A program made the position numbers and the translations under genes. Source: an uncultured Lachnospiraceae bacterium (GTDB lineage: Bacteria; Bacillota; Clostridia; Lachnospirales; Lachnospiraceae). From it: a stretch of DNA of 64,000 nt. Of this stretch, positions 51,925 to 60,049 are shown one piece after another. The notes beneath the pieces were generated by a model. The model saw nothing but the letters and a program-made list of their open reading frames with translations. It had not been told where the DNA came from and made no database searches. Every line of letters begins with the position of its first letter. Position 1 is the stretch's first letter. The stretch lies in NCBI GenBank assembly GCA_900542015.1, contig UQLY01000001.1:186001-250000 (forward strand), given 5' to 3'.

Positions 51925-52441
51925 CCAAAACAACCTCCAGTTCTTTTTTTAAAATTGCTCTTGCCTTGTGCATTCTGCTTTTTACCGTTCCAATGGGTAT
52001 ATCCAGAATTTCCGCAATTTCTGAAAGATTCATATCCTCCATGTAGTATAAAAGTATGACGCTTTTATATTTTTCATCAAGAAGCGAAACCGCCCGGTAT
52101 ACCGCCTCTCTCTCCTCTTGGGATACACAGGTCTGCTCCGGCGTCTCCTCTTTGCTCTCCAACAGCTCCAGCTTTTCGCTTCCAAGACTTTCCGCCGCCG
52201 CGATCCTGTTACGCCACGCGAATTTTCTTTTTTTATTCTTCCATAGATTTACGGCGACCGTCAGCAGAAACCCTTTGGGATTTTGCGTCCCGTCCATTGT
52301 ATGACACTTTTCCACCGCTCTCACAAAAGTATCCTGATACAGGTCGTCCGCTTCCTGCTTACTTCCGGCAAGGTATCTGCAAAAGGAATAGATCTCTCTT
52401 CCGTAGATCAGAATCCACTTTTCCAGTTCTGTCATTGTCAT
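51917..52441 (-). CDS. ECF-type RNA polymerase sigma factor
   Basis: The 174-residue protein has sigma region 2 (residues about 10-80; IYSFCRYLAGSKQEADDLYQDTFVRAVEKCH, AVNLWKNKKRK) and region 4 (about 120-172; LDEKYKSVILLYYMEDMNLSEIAEILDIPIGTVKSRMHKARAILKKEL). A Glu/Ser-rich linker lies between. It lacks regions 1 and 3, so it is an alternative sigma factor of the ECF class. It is likely held by the overlapping membrane gene and self-regulated. A 16-bp perfect palindrome lies 68 bases upstream. Confidence 0.93.
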   Translation of the reverse strand: MTMTELEKWILIYGREIYSFCRYLAGSKQEADDLYQDTFVRAVEKCHTMDGTQNPKGFLLTVAVNLWKNKKRKFAWRNRIAAAESLGSEKLELLESKEETPEQTCVSQEEREAVYRAVSLLDEKYKSVILLYYMEDMNLSEIAEILDIPIGTVKSRMHKARAILKKELEVVLDE

Positions 52442-52508
52442 CGTTTCTTATCATTCCTTCCGCTTTGCATCAGGTGTGACGTTTATAACGCCCGCCCCGT
52501 TTTTTTCT

Positions 52509-52524
52509 TTTAAGACGTCTTAAA
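52509..52524. promoter_or_regulatory. Perfect 16-bp palindrome upstream of the ECF sigma gene
   Basis: TTTAAGACGTCTTAAA is fully self-complementary and lies between the GDSL region and the sigma start. It may be an operator of a dimeric regulator. I cannot place clear ECF -35 and -10 boxes with confidence. Confidence 0.4.
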
Positions 52525-52555
52525 GGTTTTGCCCTTCATCCGATTATTGTAATAT

Positions 52556-52702
52556 CCCAAAAAAGGTTCGCAACAATCCCAAAAAAGAGGAGAAAAACAA
52601 AAAAGCCGAAAAAAAGCCAGGGGAAAACGAAAAAACCGAAAAAACAAAAGCCGGGAAAAAGCGAAAAAGAAAAAAGCCAGGGGAAAGCCCCCGGCTCAGC
52701 CA
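52556..52702 (-). terminator. A-rich array with one clear terminator and degenerate terminator-like tails
   Basis: On the minus strand GCCGGGGG and CCCCTGGC form a hairpin (52676-52695) followed by a T-run, a terminator behind the GDSL gene and copy C. Further on, several copies of a C-G-rich trio followed by long T-runs (CCCGGCTTTTG, CCTGGCTTTTTTT, CGGCTTTTTTG) repeat at about 20-25 base intervals, as if terminator halves had been duplicated. The long Phe-rich frames read here are artefacts of this composition. Confidence 0.55.
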
Positions 52703-52876
52703 AAAAAGCAACAGCGCCGTCACAGTAAAAAGGGCGGGAATCAAAGGAAACCTTCATAAAAACGCCGGTACTTAATCCGCGTATTTTGCGGATTTACGTA
52801 CCGCTGCGTTTTTATAGAGCGCAAGCGTGTTTCCGTGATACCCACCCTTTTTACTGTGACGGCGCTGTTGCTTTTT
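52703..52876. repeat. Palindromic core-and-arms element, copy C
   Basis: Arms 52703-52734 and 52845-52876 are perfect 32-base reverse complements, ending in AAAAA/TTTTT like a terminator. Inside, on the minus strand, are GGAAACACGCTTGCGCTC, the stem TATAAAAACGC/GCGTTTTTAT, and the GCGGTACGTAAATCCGC hairpin with GCGGATTAAGTACCGGC. It starts 28 bases after the GDSL hydrolase stop. The core is very close to copies A and B; the arms share nothing with them. Confidence 0.88.
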
Positions 52877-52903
52877 CCTACCCCGCAGTATTTTCACTGC
52901 CCA

Positions 52904-53950
52904 CTACGAAACCAGCAACCCCAGCACGCCGAATTTTACTTCCTCCGGCGCTCCCGCCACCTTAATCTCTACATGATGCTTTTTCCGTTCCTTGGAGGTA
53001 TAAACCTCGTCGCTTTGACCGTAGTCTCCCCATCCGCCTGAGAAATCCCCGTCCAGTACCTTTTGGCATACGCCGTCAACGTAAATTTCCGCCTTTCCGA
53101 AGGTGCCGTCCACGGACTTAAAATAGGTCATTCCAAGGTTTGCAAACTCCAGTTTAAATTCCAGGCTTCCCGTCAGGGAGCTGCCCAGCCATCCGTCGTG
53201 CAGATGCGGGTGCAGATCCGCTTTTTTCCAGCCGCCAGCCGCCGCAGGTTCCACGCAGGCCGCGTCTAACAGCTTCCCTTCCGCCCGTTCTTTCACACAA
53301 GTATCATAAACAAAATCCAGATAATCGCATACGATTTTGCCGGCAATGGCATGTCCTCTGTCGTTGGGATGGATGTCGTCCGGCGAAATATCCGACCATT
53401 GATACTCTCCCGCTTTGATTGCCCGGAGCACACAGTCCCCGTACCGCAGCATCGGCAGATTGTATTTTGCCCCGACCTTTTCATGGAACGCCGCGGCGTT
53501 GGTGCCGTCCTCCATGGTCATAAATAAAAGGACCACCGCCGGTCTGCTCTCCGCTTCCAGCAAAGTGCGGATCAGCCTTTCATAGCTTTTTTCATAAAAC
53601 TCCTCCGCCTGGTCGTTGACCGTAAAGTCCACGATGACAAAATCCGGCTGCTCCTGCAGCACGTCCCTTCTTGCCCGGTGCAAGCCCAGATAAGAGTCCG
53701 TCGCGCCGATTCCCGCATTGATATAACGGACTTCTGTCCCGGGGAATTTGTCCTCCCACCATTTTCTCATAATGCCTGCATAGGATTTTTCCGGACAGGA
53801 TGAATGAAACCCTTCCGTAATAGATCCGCCAAGCGCCGCCACCGTAATCGGGCGTCCTGCCGCCGCTTTTTTCATAACCGCGGCGACTGCGCTGTCGTCG
53901 GCGCTCTCCCATCTTTGTACTAAATCTTCTTTTTTCTTAAAATCCTGCAT
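52904..53950 (-). CDS. SGNH/GDSL-family hydrolase with C-terminal beta domain
   Basis: The 348-residue protein without signal peptide has an N-terminal helical lead, then an SGNH core: VAALGGSITEGFHSS (Ser nucleophile), YINAGIGATDSYLGLHR (Gly block), VIVDFTVNDQ (Asn block) and DDIHPNDRGHAIAG (Asp/His). Residues about 225-348 form a beta-sandwich-like domain. The arrangement is like carbohydrate esterases that deacetylate glycans. Lack of a signal peptide suggests it works in the cytoplasm on imported fragments. It overlaps the DUF4125 gene's stop region and is likely co-transcribed with it. Confidence 0.85.
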   Translation of the reverse strand: MQDFKKKEDLVQRWESADDSAVAAVMKKAAAGRPITVAALGGSITEGFHSSCPEKSYAGIMRKWWEDKFPGTEVRYINAGIGATDSYLGLHRARRDVLQEQPDFVIVDFTVNDQAEEFYEKSYERLIRTLLEAESRPAVVLLFMTMEDGTNAAAFHEKVGAKYNLPMLRYGDCVLRAIKAGEYQWSDISPDDIHPNDRGHAIAGKIVCDYLDFVYDTCVKERAEGKLLDAACVEPAAAGGWKKADLHPHLHDGWLGSSLTGSLEFKLEFANLGMTYFKSVDGTFGKAEIYVDGVCQKVLDGDFSGGWGDYGQSDEVYTSKERKKHHVEIKVAGAPEEVKFGVLGLLVS

Positions 53951-53951
53951 C

Positions 53952-54593
53952 TTATTTCACCCCTGCCGCTTTCTGCTTTTCTTCGGCTTTCTCCAGGGAT
54001 TGGTAACCGTAAAACTTCACTTCGTTTTCCACGATTTGCTGCAACAGGTTTTCGCCCTTTCGGTCAGCCTCCCTGACCTGCTCGTAAATCAGCTTTAAGG
54101 TCTTTAAGGAATAGGTCTTATATTCCCCTCTTAAATAGCTTTCCGAAGAAGATCCGTTTATGATGCTGTCCTCGCTGCTTTGAAACACTCTGCCGTTTTC
54201 ACGGATATGGGGATATTTTTCATAGACCTGACGGTCCCATTTTACATGGATTTTGGCTATTTCATCGATCAACCGCTCCGCCTCTTTTGACACCTTCGGC
54301 AAATGATCCCGAATTTCCTCAAATTCTTCGGGATAGGTCGTCTCCATCATAAATCCGTATTTTTCAAAAATCGGATTGCGCCCTTCTTTCGCGGCTTTTC
54401 GCAAATCGTCCATATAGCTTTCCAGGGTTTCCCGGGAAAAAACCATCCACTGGCTCATACGCATTTTGAAAAAAGTATCCGAGTCGTTCTGACAGGACGC
54501 TCTTCCTCCCGTATTCTGCACCAACTGGAACAACTCCCATTCCGCGTTTGCAATATCAAATATCAACTGTTCCTTTTCACTGACCTGTGTCAT
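53952..54593 (-). CDS. DUF4125-family protein
   Basis: The 213-residue soluble, helix-rich protein has ANAEWELFQLVQNTGGRASCQNDSDTFFKMRMSQWMVF, a pattern I associate with DUF4125. Later come LIDEIAKIHVKWDRQVYEKYPHIRENGR and a helical tail. The conserved Trp, Cys, Asp and Phe residues in the first third may form an active or binding site. No function is known. It lies between the lipoprotein gene and the GDSL hydrolase with gaps of 24 and 1 bases. Confidence 0.75.
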   Translation of the reverse strand: MTQVSEKEQLIFDIANAEWELFQLVQNTGGRASCQNDSDTFFKMRMSQWMVFSRETLESYMDDLRKAAKEGRNPIFEKYGFMMETTYPEEFEEIRDHLPKVSKEAERLIDEIAKIHVKWDRQVYEKYPHIRENGRVFQSSEDSIINGSSSESYLRGEYKTYSLKTLKLIYEQVREADRKGENLLQQIVENEVKFYGYQSLEKAEEKQKAAGVK

Positions 54594-54617
54594 GTATGCT
54601 TCGCTTCCCTTCTGTCA

Positions 54618-55781
54618 TTATTCTCTGACTTTAATTCCCGTGCCGATTTCCAAAACGCCGCCCAGCTCCTTTGGAACTTCCATAATCAAAATCAGCTCGC
54701 CGTCCTCTACATAACTGGTGCCCGCAGGCTCCTGCCCGAGGTCTTCCAGGTCAAAATCAAACTGACGAAATTCCTTTTTATACGCTTCCGCGTCAGGCTC
54801 CTGCATTTTCATCGCTTCATCGTAGGCTTCCCTGTCCACGTCGTCGCTTAAAATCTTATAATAACCGTGGTTTGCCAAATTGTACGCGGCGGTGTCCATC
54901 GCTTCTCCCCAGTCGCTTAAACGGACGTTTTTTCCTTCCACCAGATCAAAGCTGACGGCAAAAATGTCCGTCGTCGTCTCTGCACCGGTTTCAATTTCCC
55001 TGGTAAAGACAAAGGACACAAATTCCGTATCGCAGGAGGCAATCCGGTAATCCACCCGGCAGACGGGGTCCGAATCACGCTTTTCTTCCACGCCCACGGT
55101 AAGCTCCCGGAGCGCTTCGTTCCATTTTTCCTGCACAGAGGGATCGGACATATCCGTAAACTGCGGATAATAGATTGTTGCGCCGCCCTGTTCGTATGCC
55201 TCGTCCCTTAACCGGTAGCTCATCGGTTCCTTTTCTCCGGCATCCACGGTGTCTTCTTTTGCCTCAGCCTCCGGCTCAAAGAAATGCAGCGGTTTGTCAT
55301 AAAGAGTATGTCCCGTTTCCAATTCCTTCCCGTCCACGGTAATCAGAATCTCTTCTCCGTCATACGCCGTTAAAAACGTATTGACCAGACCGCCCATGAC
55401 GATATACTCGCCGCTGGTGCCCATCATATTGACATAGCCCGAAAACCCTTTGGATAAATCCAGTTTCAGGCTCTTGCCCTCCTGTTCAAAGGAATTTACT
55501 TCCGTATCGATGGAAACCACATTGACCGCTGCAAGCTCCGCAATCAGATTTTCCGGCGTCAGCGCCTCAAGCTGCACTTCCTTTTGGTCAAAACCGTCCG
55601 CATTTGCGTTGCCGTAATAGATCACGGCGCTTACCGCTTCGTTCTTTTCCTCCGCTGCCGTTTCCGCAGCCTCTTCCTCCACAGAAGCCTCCGGCGACGA
55701 AACGGCGGCAGACTCCCCGGCACATCCCGTCGCCAGTATCGCTATCATAAAAGTCATACATAAAGCAAGCTTTTTCTTCAT
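54618..55781 (-). CDS. Lipoprotein with GerMN-like and DUF3298-like regions
   Basis: The 387-residue protein has a lipoprotein signal peptide with lipobox (ILATGC, Cys at about 20), then an acidic linker. A GerMN-like domain follows (about 50-165; AVIYYGNANADGFDQKEVQLEALTPENLIAELA, GLVNTFLTAYDGEEILITVDG). A C-terminal DUF3298/DUF4163-like region (about 190-387; SYRLRDEAYEQGGATIYYPQFTDM, YRIASCDTEFVSFVF, SFDLVEGKNVRLSDWGEA) completes it. It would sit on the outer face of the membrane. Its promoter carries the TCTCAAA direct repeat. Confidence 0.82.
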   Translation of the reverse strand: MKKKLALCMTFMIAILATGCAGESAAVSSPEASVEEEAAETAAEEKNEAVSAVIYYGNANADGFDQKEVQLEALTPENLIAELAAVNVVSIDTEVNSFEQEGKSLKLDLSKGFSGYVNMMGTSGEYIVMGGLVNTFLTAYDGEEILITVDGKELETGHTLYDKPLHFFEPEAEAKEDTVDAGEKEPMSYRLRDEAYEQGGATIYYPQFTDMSDPSVQEKWNEALRELTVGVEEKRDSDPVCRVDYRIASCDTEFVSFVFTREIETGAETTTDIFAVSFDLVEGKNVRLSDWGEAMDTAAYNLANHGYYKILSDDVDREAYDEAMKMQEPDAEAYKKEFRQFDFDLEDLGQEPAGTSYVEDGELILIMEVPKELGGVLEIGTGIKVRE

Positions 55782-55811
55782 TTTATCCTCTCCTTTTACT
55801 TCCGTTAGCTA

Positions 55812-55839
55812 ACTATACCATGTTTGAGAGAATTTGAGA
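55812..55839 (-). promoter_or_regulatory. Promoter with response-regulator-like direct repeat, lipoprotein operon
   Basis: On the minus strand TCTCAAA occurs twice with a 10-base period (55833-55839, 55823-55829), then five bases, then TATAGT (55812-55817). The repeat takes the place of the -35 box, as at activator-dependent OmpR-type promoters. The motif resembles the TCTCTAA repeats at 62372-62389. Confidence 0.6.
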
Positions 55840-55850
55840 AGAACAAAAAA

Positions 55851-56819
55851 CTACCAATACGCTCTGTGCAAAAAGATCTCTTCCCTGCTTAAGAACCGTT
55901 TCCATTCCGTCCATTCGCCGCCAAAATAGCCGCCCCACCCGGACAGATCCGATATTTTATCCGGCATGGCATACGCATGATAAGACAGGATATAAATCAT
56001 ACCGGCAGCCGCAAGCGCTGCGCCGCCGACAGCGACCGCCGTTCTGACCTTTTTCCATGCTTTCCCGCCATGCCTTCCCCATCCGGCGCCTTTTCCCTCC
56101 GGCTCCTCTTCTTTGCCGCGTCCGGAAAGCACCCGTAAAAGACACACGCCCGCTCCGCTATAGGCAAGCATACAAAGCGCGGCTATCTGCGCCCTGCAGA
56201 CGGCTTCATAAAAGCGAAAGGGAACCTCCCGCAAGTCAAGCCCGTAAGCATTTTGCAGCAATCCCGCCGCCTTTTCCCGTTGTGCGGGGGTATCTCCCAA
56301 AACGCCCGCATAGCATACAGCCGTTTCCCCCTGCGCCTGAAGGACGAGCAGATTTTCATCCGGCAAAATTCCCCGGATCTCATATTGTTCTCCCCCATAG
56401 CCGATCCGTTCCCCGATTACCTGTCTGCCGCCGAATAAAGCGACTGCCGTCTCTTCGCCGATGAGACACCCCTTTGTATCCTCCGGCTCCAGCGGATACC
56501 CGTAGGGAAATAACAGCGTGCTGTCGCCGCACAGCTTTACGACGTCGGCTTCCGTCTGACGGTACCATTGTGTATTTTCCACGATTTCTTCCTTTTGCTC
56601 TGCAAAGAAAACCAGACGGTGGCAGTACGCTTCCGTCTCCTTCCTTTCCTCTTCGAGGATACGCTCCGCCTCCCTCGCCTCTACAGACGTTTGCAGTTCG
56701 TATACGCCCAGTCTCTCCATAGACTGCACGCGCTCCAGGCGGTTCCCGGCATGGATCAGCAAAAACACTATCCCCATGGCAAAAACGCCTCCGATCCCCC
56801 ACGCCGTATACCTTCTCAT
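55851..56819 (-). CDS. MacB/FtsX-like membrane protein (periplasmic core, few helices)
   Basis: The 322-residue protein has one N-terminal helix (about 5-23). An extracytoplasmic domain resembling the MacB periplasmic core follows (about 25-200; GCLIGEETAVALFGGRQVIGERIGYGGEQYEIRGIL). Then two further helices appear (about 207-228 and 262-285) with a basic glycine-rich loop between, and a short outer tail. FtsX/MacB permeases normally have four helices; only three are evident, and no ATPase gene is nearby. It overlaps the adaptor gene (ATGA). It looks like a partial MacB used without its own motor. Confidence 0.7.
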   Translation of the reverse strand: MRRYTAWGIGGVFAMGIVFLLIHAGNRLERVQSMERLGVYELQTSVEAREAERILEEERKETEAYCHRLVFFAEQKEEIVENTQWYRQTEADVVKLCGDSTLLFPYGYPLEPEDTKGCLIGEETAVALFGGRQVIGERIGYGGEQYEIRGILPDENLLVLQAQGETAVCYAGVLGDTPAQREKAAGLLQNAYGLDLREVPFRFYEAVCRAQIAALCMLAYSGAGVCLLRVLSGRGKEEEPEGKGAGWGRHGGKAWKKVRTAVAVGGAALAAAGMIYILSYHAYAMPDKISDLSGWGGYFGGEWTEWKRFLSREEIFLHRAYW

Positions 56820-58225
56820 GAGTCCGAAAGGCGAATCTCATCGCCTTCCTCCACAGGCTTCGTCGAATCCACGATAACAGGCTCGGAATCCGACAGACTG
56901 CCTTCGGCAAGCGCGGCATAGCTTTCGTTGCTGTCCGTTACCTCCACAAGCCTTTTGACGGCGACCCTTTCGTTTCCCAATATCGTCTGCCGCTCCTCGC
57001 AGACCAGCACATATTTTGCGCCGTCCTCCTGATGAAGCGCCGACAGCGGTACGCAAAGGCAACGCGCCTCCCCTCGTTTGCTGACGGTAACCGTACCCAT
57101 ATCTCCCAGATTTCCCGCGCTTTGATCCACTTTGATAAGCATGATATAGCCCTCCGACTGCGTCTCTTCTATGGATAAGATCTGACCGCTTACCGCTTCC
57201 TTTCCCGTTCCGATCTTAACGCTCGCCTCGTCCCCCACCGTAACGTATTTCCGGTCCTCTTTGGAAATCTGCGCCTCAAACTCATAGCCGTTTTCCTGAT
57301 CCGCAATAAAAAATACCGCTCCGTCGGGCACCCGTCCGCTCTCCTCTATCAGTATCCGGGTTACCGCCCCCTGATATTCCGACGTCAACATGCCGCCTTC
57401 CTCCCTTAACTCCCGGTAAAGGGCAAGCTCCTTTTCCAGCACTTCTATCTCCAACTCCAGCAATGCGGGGGAGCTGTCCCTTGTCTGCGCTTCCATCGCG
57501 TCCTCCAAGGTGCGCTTTGCCTGCCGCAGCGATTCTTCATTGGCGCTTGCAACCTCACGCGCCGCCTGCTCGTTTTCCCTGACAGCCTGCTCCAGCGCCT
57601 CCTTCTGCTGCCTCCACTCCGCCTCCAGCTCATTGCCCGATACGGTTCCCTCTACGGCTCCCCGCTCTGCAAGATAGGTCTCCTTTGCCGGAAAGCTGTC
57701 TAATGCCTGCCTTGCCCGGTTCAGGTTATCCTGCGCCGCGCCCGCCCGAAAACTGTTATCCGTGCAGGCGGCGCGGTAATCCTCCCCTGCCCTTTCTTTC
57801 GCTTTATTCCTTGCCGCGTCGGTAAGCCCCTGATTAACTTTCAGGGTATCGAGCTGTATTTGCAGCTTTTCAAGCTCCAGCTCCTGCTCCTCTATGATTT
57901 CGTCCAGATCCTTCAGATCATACTGCAGCAGGCTCTGCCCCTGCTCTACCGTTTCTCCCTCCTGTACCAGGATCTGATCCACGCGAAGCCCTTCCGTGCC
58001 GTAAACGGCGTTTTCCCGTTCCGCCTTCAGCCTGCCTTCCGCCTTTACCTGATGGGTCAGATTCAGATAAGAGGGCGCCTCCGTCTCCACTCTCGGCAGA
58101 GCCGCGCCATACATTCCTCTGGATATCATGCCGCACAAAAACAGACCCGCACAAAACCACGCCAGCGCCTTTAGCGCCTTCTTTTTTTCCACTTTTTCAT
58201 TAAAAAACCCGATGATCGTCTTCAT
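56816..58225 (-). CDS. HlyD/MacA-type membrane-fusion adaptor protein
   Basis: The 469-residue protein has an N-terminal membrane helix (about 18-38), a first biotinyl-lipoyl half (VYGTEGLRVDQILVQEGETVEQGQSLLQYDL), a long coiled-coil hairpin (about 110-280), the second half (GAVTRILIEESGRVPDGAVFFIADQENG) and a beta-barrel/MP domain (about 310-469; VSVKI-like segments ending GDEIRLSDS). It follows the adaptor fold of MacA and resembles Gram-positive adaptors paired with MacB/FtsX permeases. It overlaps the MacB-like gene and follows MalG-type permease by 41 bases, an unusual combination. Confidence 0.85.
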   Translation of the reverse strand: MKTIIGFFNEKVEKKKALKALAWFCAGLFLCGMISRGMYGAALPRVETEAPSYLNLTHQVKAEGRLKAERENAVYGTEGLRVDQILVQEGETVEQGQSLLQYDLKDLDEIIEEQELELEKLQIQLDTLKVNQGLTDAARNKAKERAGEDYRAACTDNSFRAGAAQDNLNRARQALDSFPAKETYLAERGAVEGTVSGNELEAEWRQQKEALEQAVRENEQAAREVASANEESLRQAKRTLEDAMEAQTRDSSPALLELEIEVLEKELALYRELREEGGMLTSEYQGAVTRILIEESGRVPDGAVFFIADQENGYEFEAQISKEDRKYVTVGDEASVKIGTGKEAVSGQILSIEETQSEGYIMLIKVDQSAGNLGDMGTVTVSKRGEARCLCVPLSALHQEDGAKYVLVCEERQTILGNERVAVKRLVEVTDSNESYAALAEGSLSDSEPVIVDSTKPVEEGDEIRLSDS

Positions 58226-58265
58226 TGTCGCTCAATTCCCCGCGTTCCTTTTTTCGTTTTCGCCG

Positions 58266-59150
58266 CTATTCCTTCATGCCTGTGGCAATAATCCCCTTCT
58301 CCAGATAATCCCGCCCCAGCAGAAACACAAAGACCGCCGGCGCCAGCGCCACGACCGAAGCCGCAAAGGCATATCCCGCGTCCGAAAGACCGATCTGGGG
58401 CAGATAAAGGGACAGCGGCCAGAGAGACGGATCTTTTAAAAAGGACAGGGGCTGTTCGATCAGGCTGAAATATTCCAAAAAGCCCAGTACCAGCGCCGAA
58501 CCGATCCCCGCCGATCCCAAGGGCAGACCGATATGGATAAAAATCTGAAATTCTCCGGCGCCGTCCATCCTTGCCGCCTCCAAAACCTCCTTGGGAATCC
58601 CGCAAAAGCCACGGTACATGATAAAGACCGGAAAGGTGGAAAATACGCCGGGCAGAATAATACCCCAGAGATTATCAAGCAGAGACATTTTCTGCAGCAC
58701 CAGATAATTTGACAGCATGGTCACGGAAAAAGGCATCATCATCAAAACGGTATATACGCTAAACAATACCTTCCTGCCCGGAAACGTAAATTCGGCAAAC
58801 GCCCATGCCGACGGCACGCCTGCGAGAAACTGACCGATCAGGGTCCCCGCCACGATTTTGAGAGAATTGCCAAATACCACATAATACTCCGGCGTATCAA
58901 ACAACAGCTCCAGGTAATGGCGCAGGGTGGGATATTGGGGCAACAGCCCAAATTCCGCCATATAATCCGCATCCCCTAACACCGGAGCCAGCCCCTGCGT
59001 CAGTTCGTCCAAGCCCTTCACGGAACCGCTAAGAAGCATCGCCACGGGCATGCAGACCAGCGCCGCCGTCAGCATCAAAACGGCGGTTGACGCTCCGGCT
59101 TTTGCCCGCTTTCCTAGCCGTTTTTTTCTCCTTCTTTCTTTCTCTATCAT
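58266..59150 (-). CDS. MalG-type ABC sugar permease
   Basis: The product of about 294 residues has six membrane helices and the inner-membrane component signature EAARMDGAGEFQIFIHIGLPL (EAA loop, about 195-215) that binds the ATPase. Earlier LLFDTPEYYVVFGNSLKIV and SAWAFAEFTFPGRKVLFSVYTVLMMMPFSVTMLSNYLVLQKMSLLDN are typical MalG segments. ATG 59150 with AAGGAAGG upstream overlaps the MalF-type stop by four bases. The ATPase (MsmX-type) must come from elsewhere, as is common in Firmicutes. Confidence 0.9.
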   Translation of the reverse strand: MIEKERRRKKRLGKRAKAGASTAVLMLTAALVCMPVAMLLSGSVKGLDELTQGLAPVLGDADYMAEFGLLPQYPTLRHYLELLFDTPEYYVVFGNSLKIVAGTLIGQFLAGVPSAWAFAEFTFPGRKVLFSVYTVLMMMPFSVTMLSNYLVLQKMSLLDNLWGIILPGVFSTFPVFIMYRGFCGIPKEVLEAARMDGAGEFQIFIHIGLPLGSAGIGSALVLGFLEYFSLIEQPLSFLKDPSLWPLSLYLPQIGLSDAGYAFAASVVALAPAVFVFLLGRDYLEKGIIATGMKE

Positions 59151-60049
59151 TCCGCGCCTTCCTTTCTGTCCCACAAAAATTGTAACAGCAGAATAAAAAT
59201 CAACAGTACGCCCGCCGTCAGTACCGCTGCGGCAGCCATTTTATCCATTTCCAGATTCAAAAACCAGTTATTGAACAAATGCTGCAGCAGATACATACTT
59301 TCCTGGGGATAAGAGCCCGCGACCAGATACGCCTCCCGGAACACCTTAAACGAATTTAGAAACGAAAGCACCGTTATGGTATATAACGTCGGTTTCAGGT
59401 TGGGCAGAATGATTTTAAAAAAACAGGTCCATTCTCCCGCGCCGTCCACCCGCGCCGCTTCCAGGATTCCCTCGGGAATCCCCATGATGCCCGCAAGCCA
59501 CAGCACCACCGTATAACCGAGATTTTTCCACAGGTAGCTTACAACCAGCACCCAGAACGCTGCGCCGGTGCCCATAAAGTCCACACCGCTCCCGCCAAGC
59601 CCCTCCGCGATTCCGTTTAGCAATCCCTGCCTGTCAAACAACAGCTTCCAGATCAGGACTACGGCAGCCGCCGGGATCGCCATGGGCAAAAGATAAGCGG
59701 ACTTTAAGAAATTCCGGTATTTGCTCTTGCTAAGCCCGTAGGCAAGCAACAAAGAAATTGTAATCAGAAGCGGCAGGCATACCCCGACAAAACGAAGGGT
59801 ATTTTTTGCCGCCAGCAAAAACGCCTGATTGTTAAAAACCTGCTTATAGTTTTGCAGTCCCGCCCATTCTCCCGTTACCGCCGTGCTAAAGGAGCGGCGC
59901 ACCACATCCGCAAATGGCAGGAGTACAAACAGGGCAACGCCCAAAAATCCGGGAAAGAGGAAGCAGACCACCTCTTTCCACGCCGTCTTTCTCTTTTTAT
60001 TCCGCAAGGTAAATCTGTACTTTGTTGATAATTTCATTGACCGCTTCAT
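59147..60049 (-). CDS. MalF-type ABC sugar permease
   Basis: The product of about 300 residues has six helices: a cytoplasmic basic start, FLFPGFLGVALFVLLPFADVVRRSFSTA, and the EAA loop ILEAARVDGAGEWTCFFKIILPNLKPTLY (about 195-222). It pairs with the MalG-type gene to form the membrane channel. The start overlaps the end of the binding-protein gene by about 53 bases. ATG 60037 is an alternative start with a slightly better-placed purine stretch. Confidence 0.9.
   Translation of the reverse strand: MKRSMKLSTKYRFTLRNKKRKTAWKEVVCFLFPGFLGVALFVLLPFADVVRRSFSTAVTGEWAGLQNYKQVFNNQAFLLAAKNTLRFVGVCLPLLITISLLLAYGLSKSKYRNFLKSAYLLPMAIPAAAVVLIWKLLFDRQGLLNGIAEGLGGSGVDFMGTGAAFWVLVVSYLWKNLGYTVVLWLAGIMGIPEGILEAARVDGAGEWTCFFKIILPNLKPTLYTITVLSFLNSFKVFREAYLVAGSYPQESMYLLQHLFNNWFLNLEMDKMAAAAVLTAGVLLIFILLLQFLWDRKEGAE

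Noticed and set aside
52536..52757. Phe-rich minus-strand frames resembling a hydrophobic peptide
   Set aside because: They arise from the A/T-rich terminator-like array and overlap copy C; no ribosome site and low-complexity composition.
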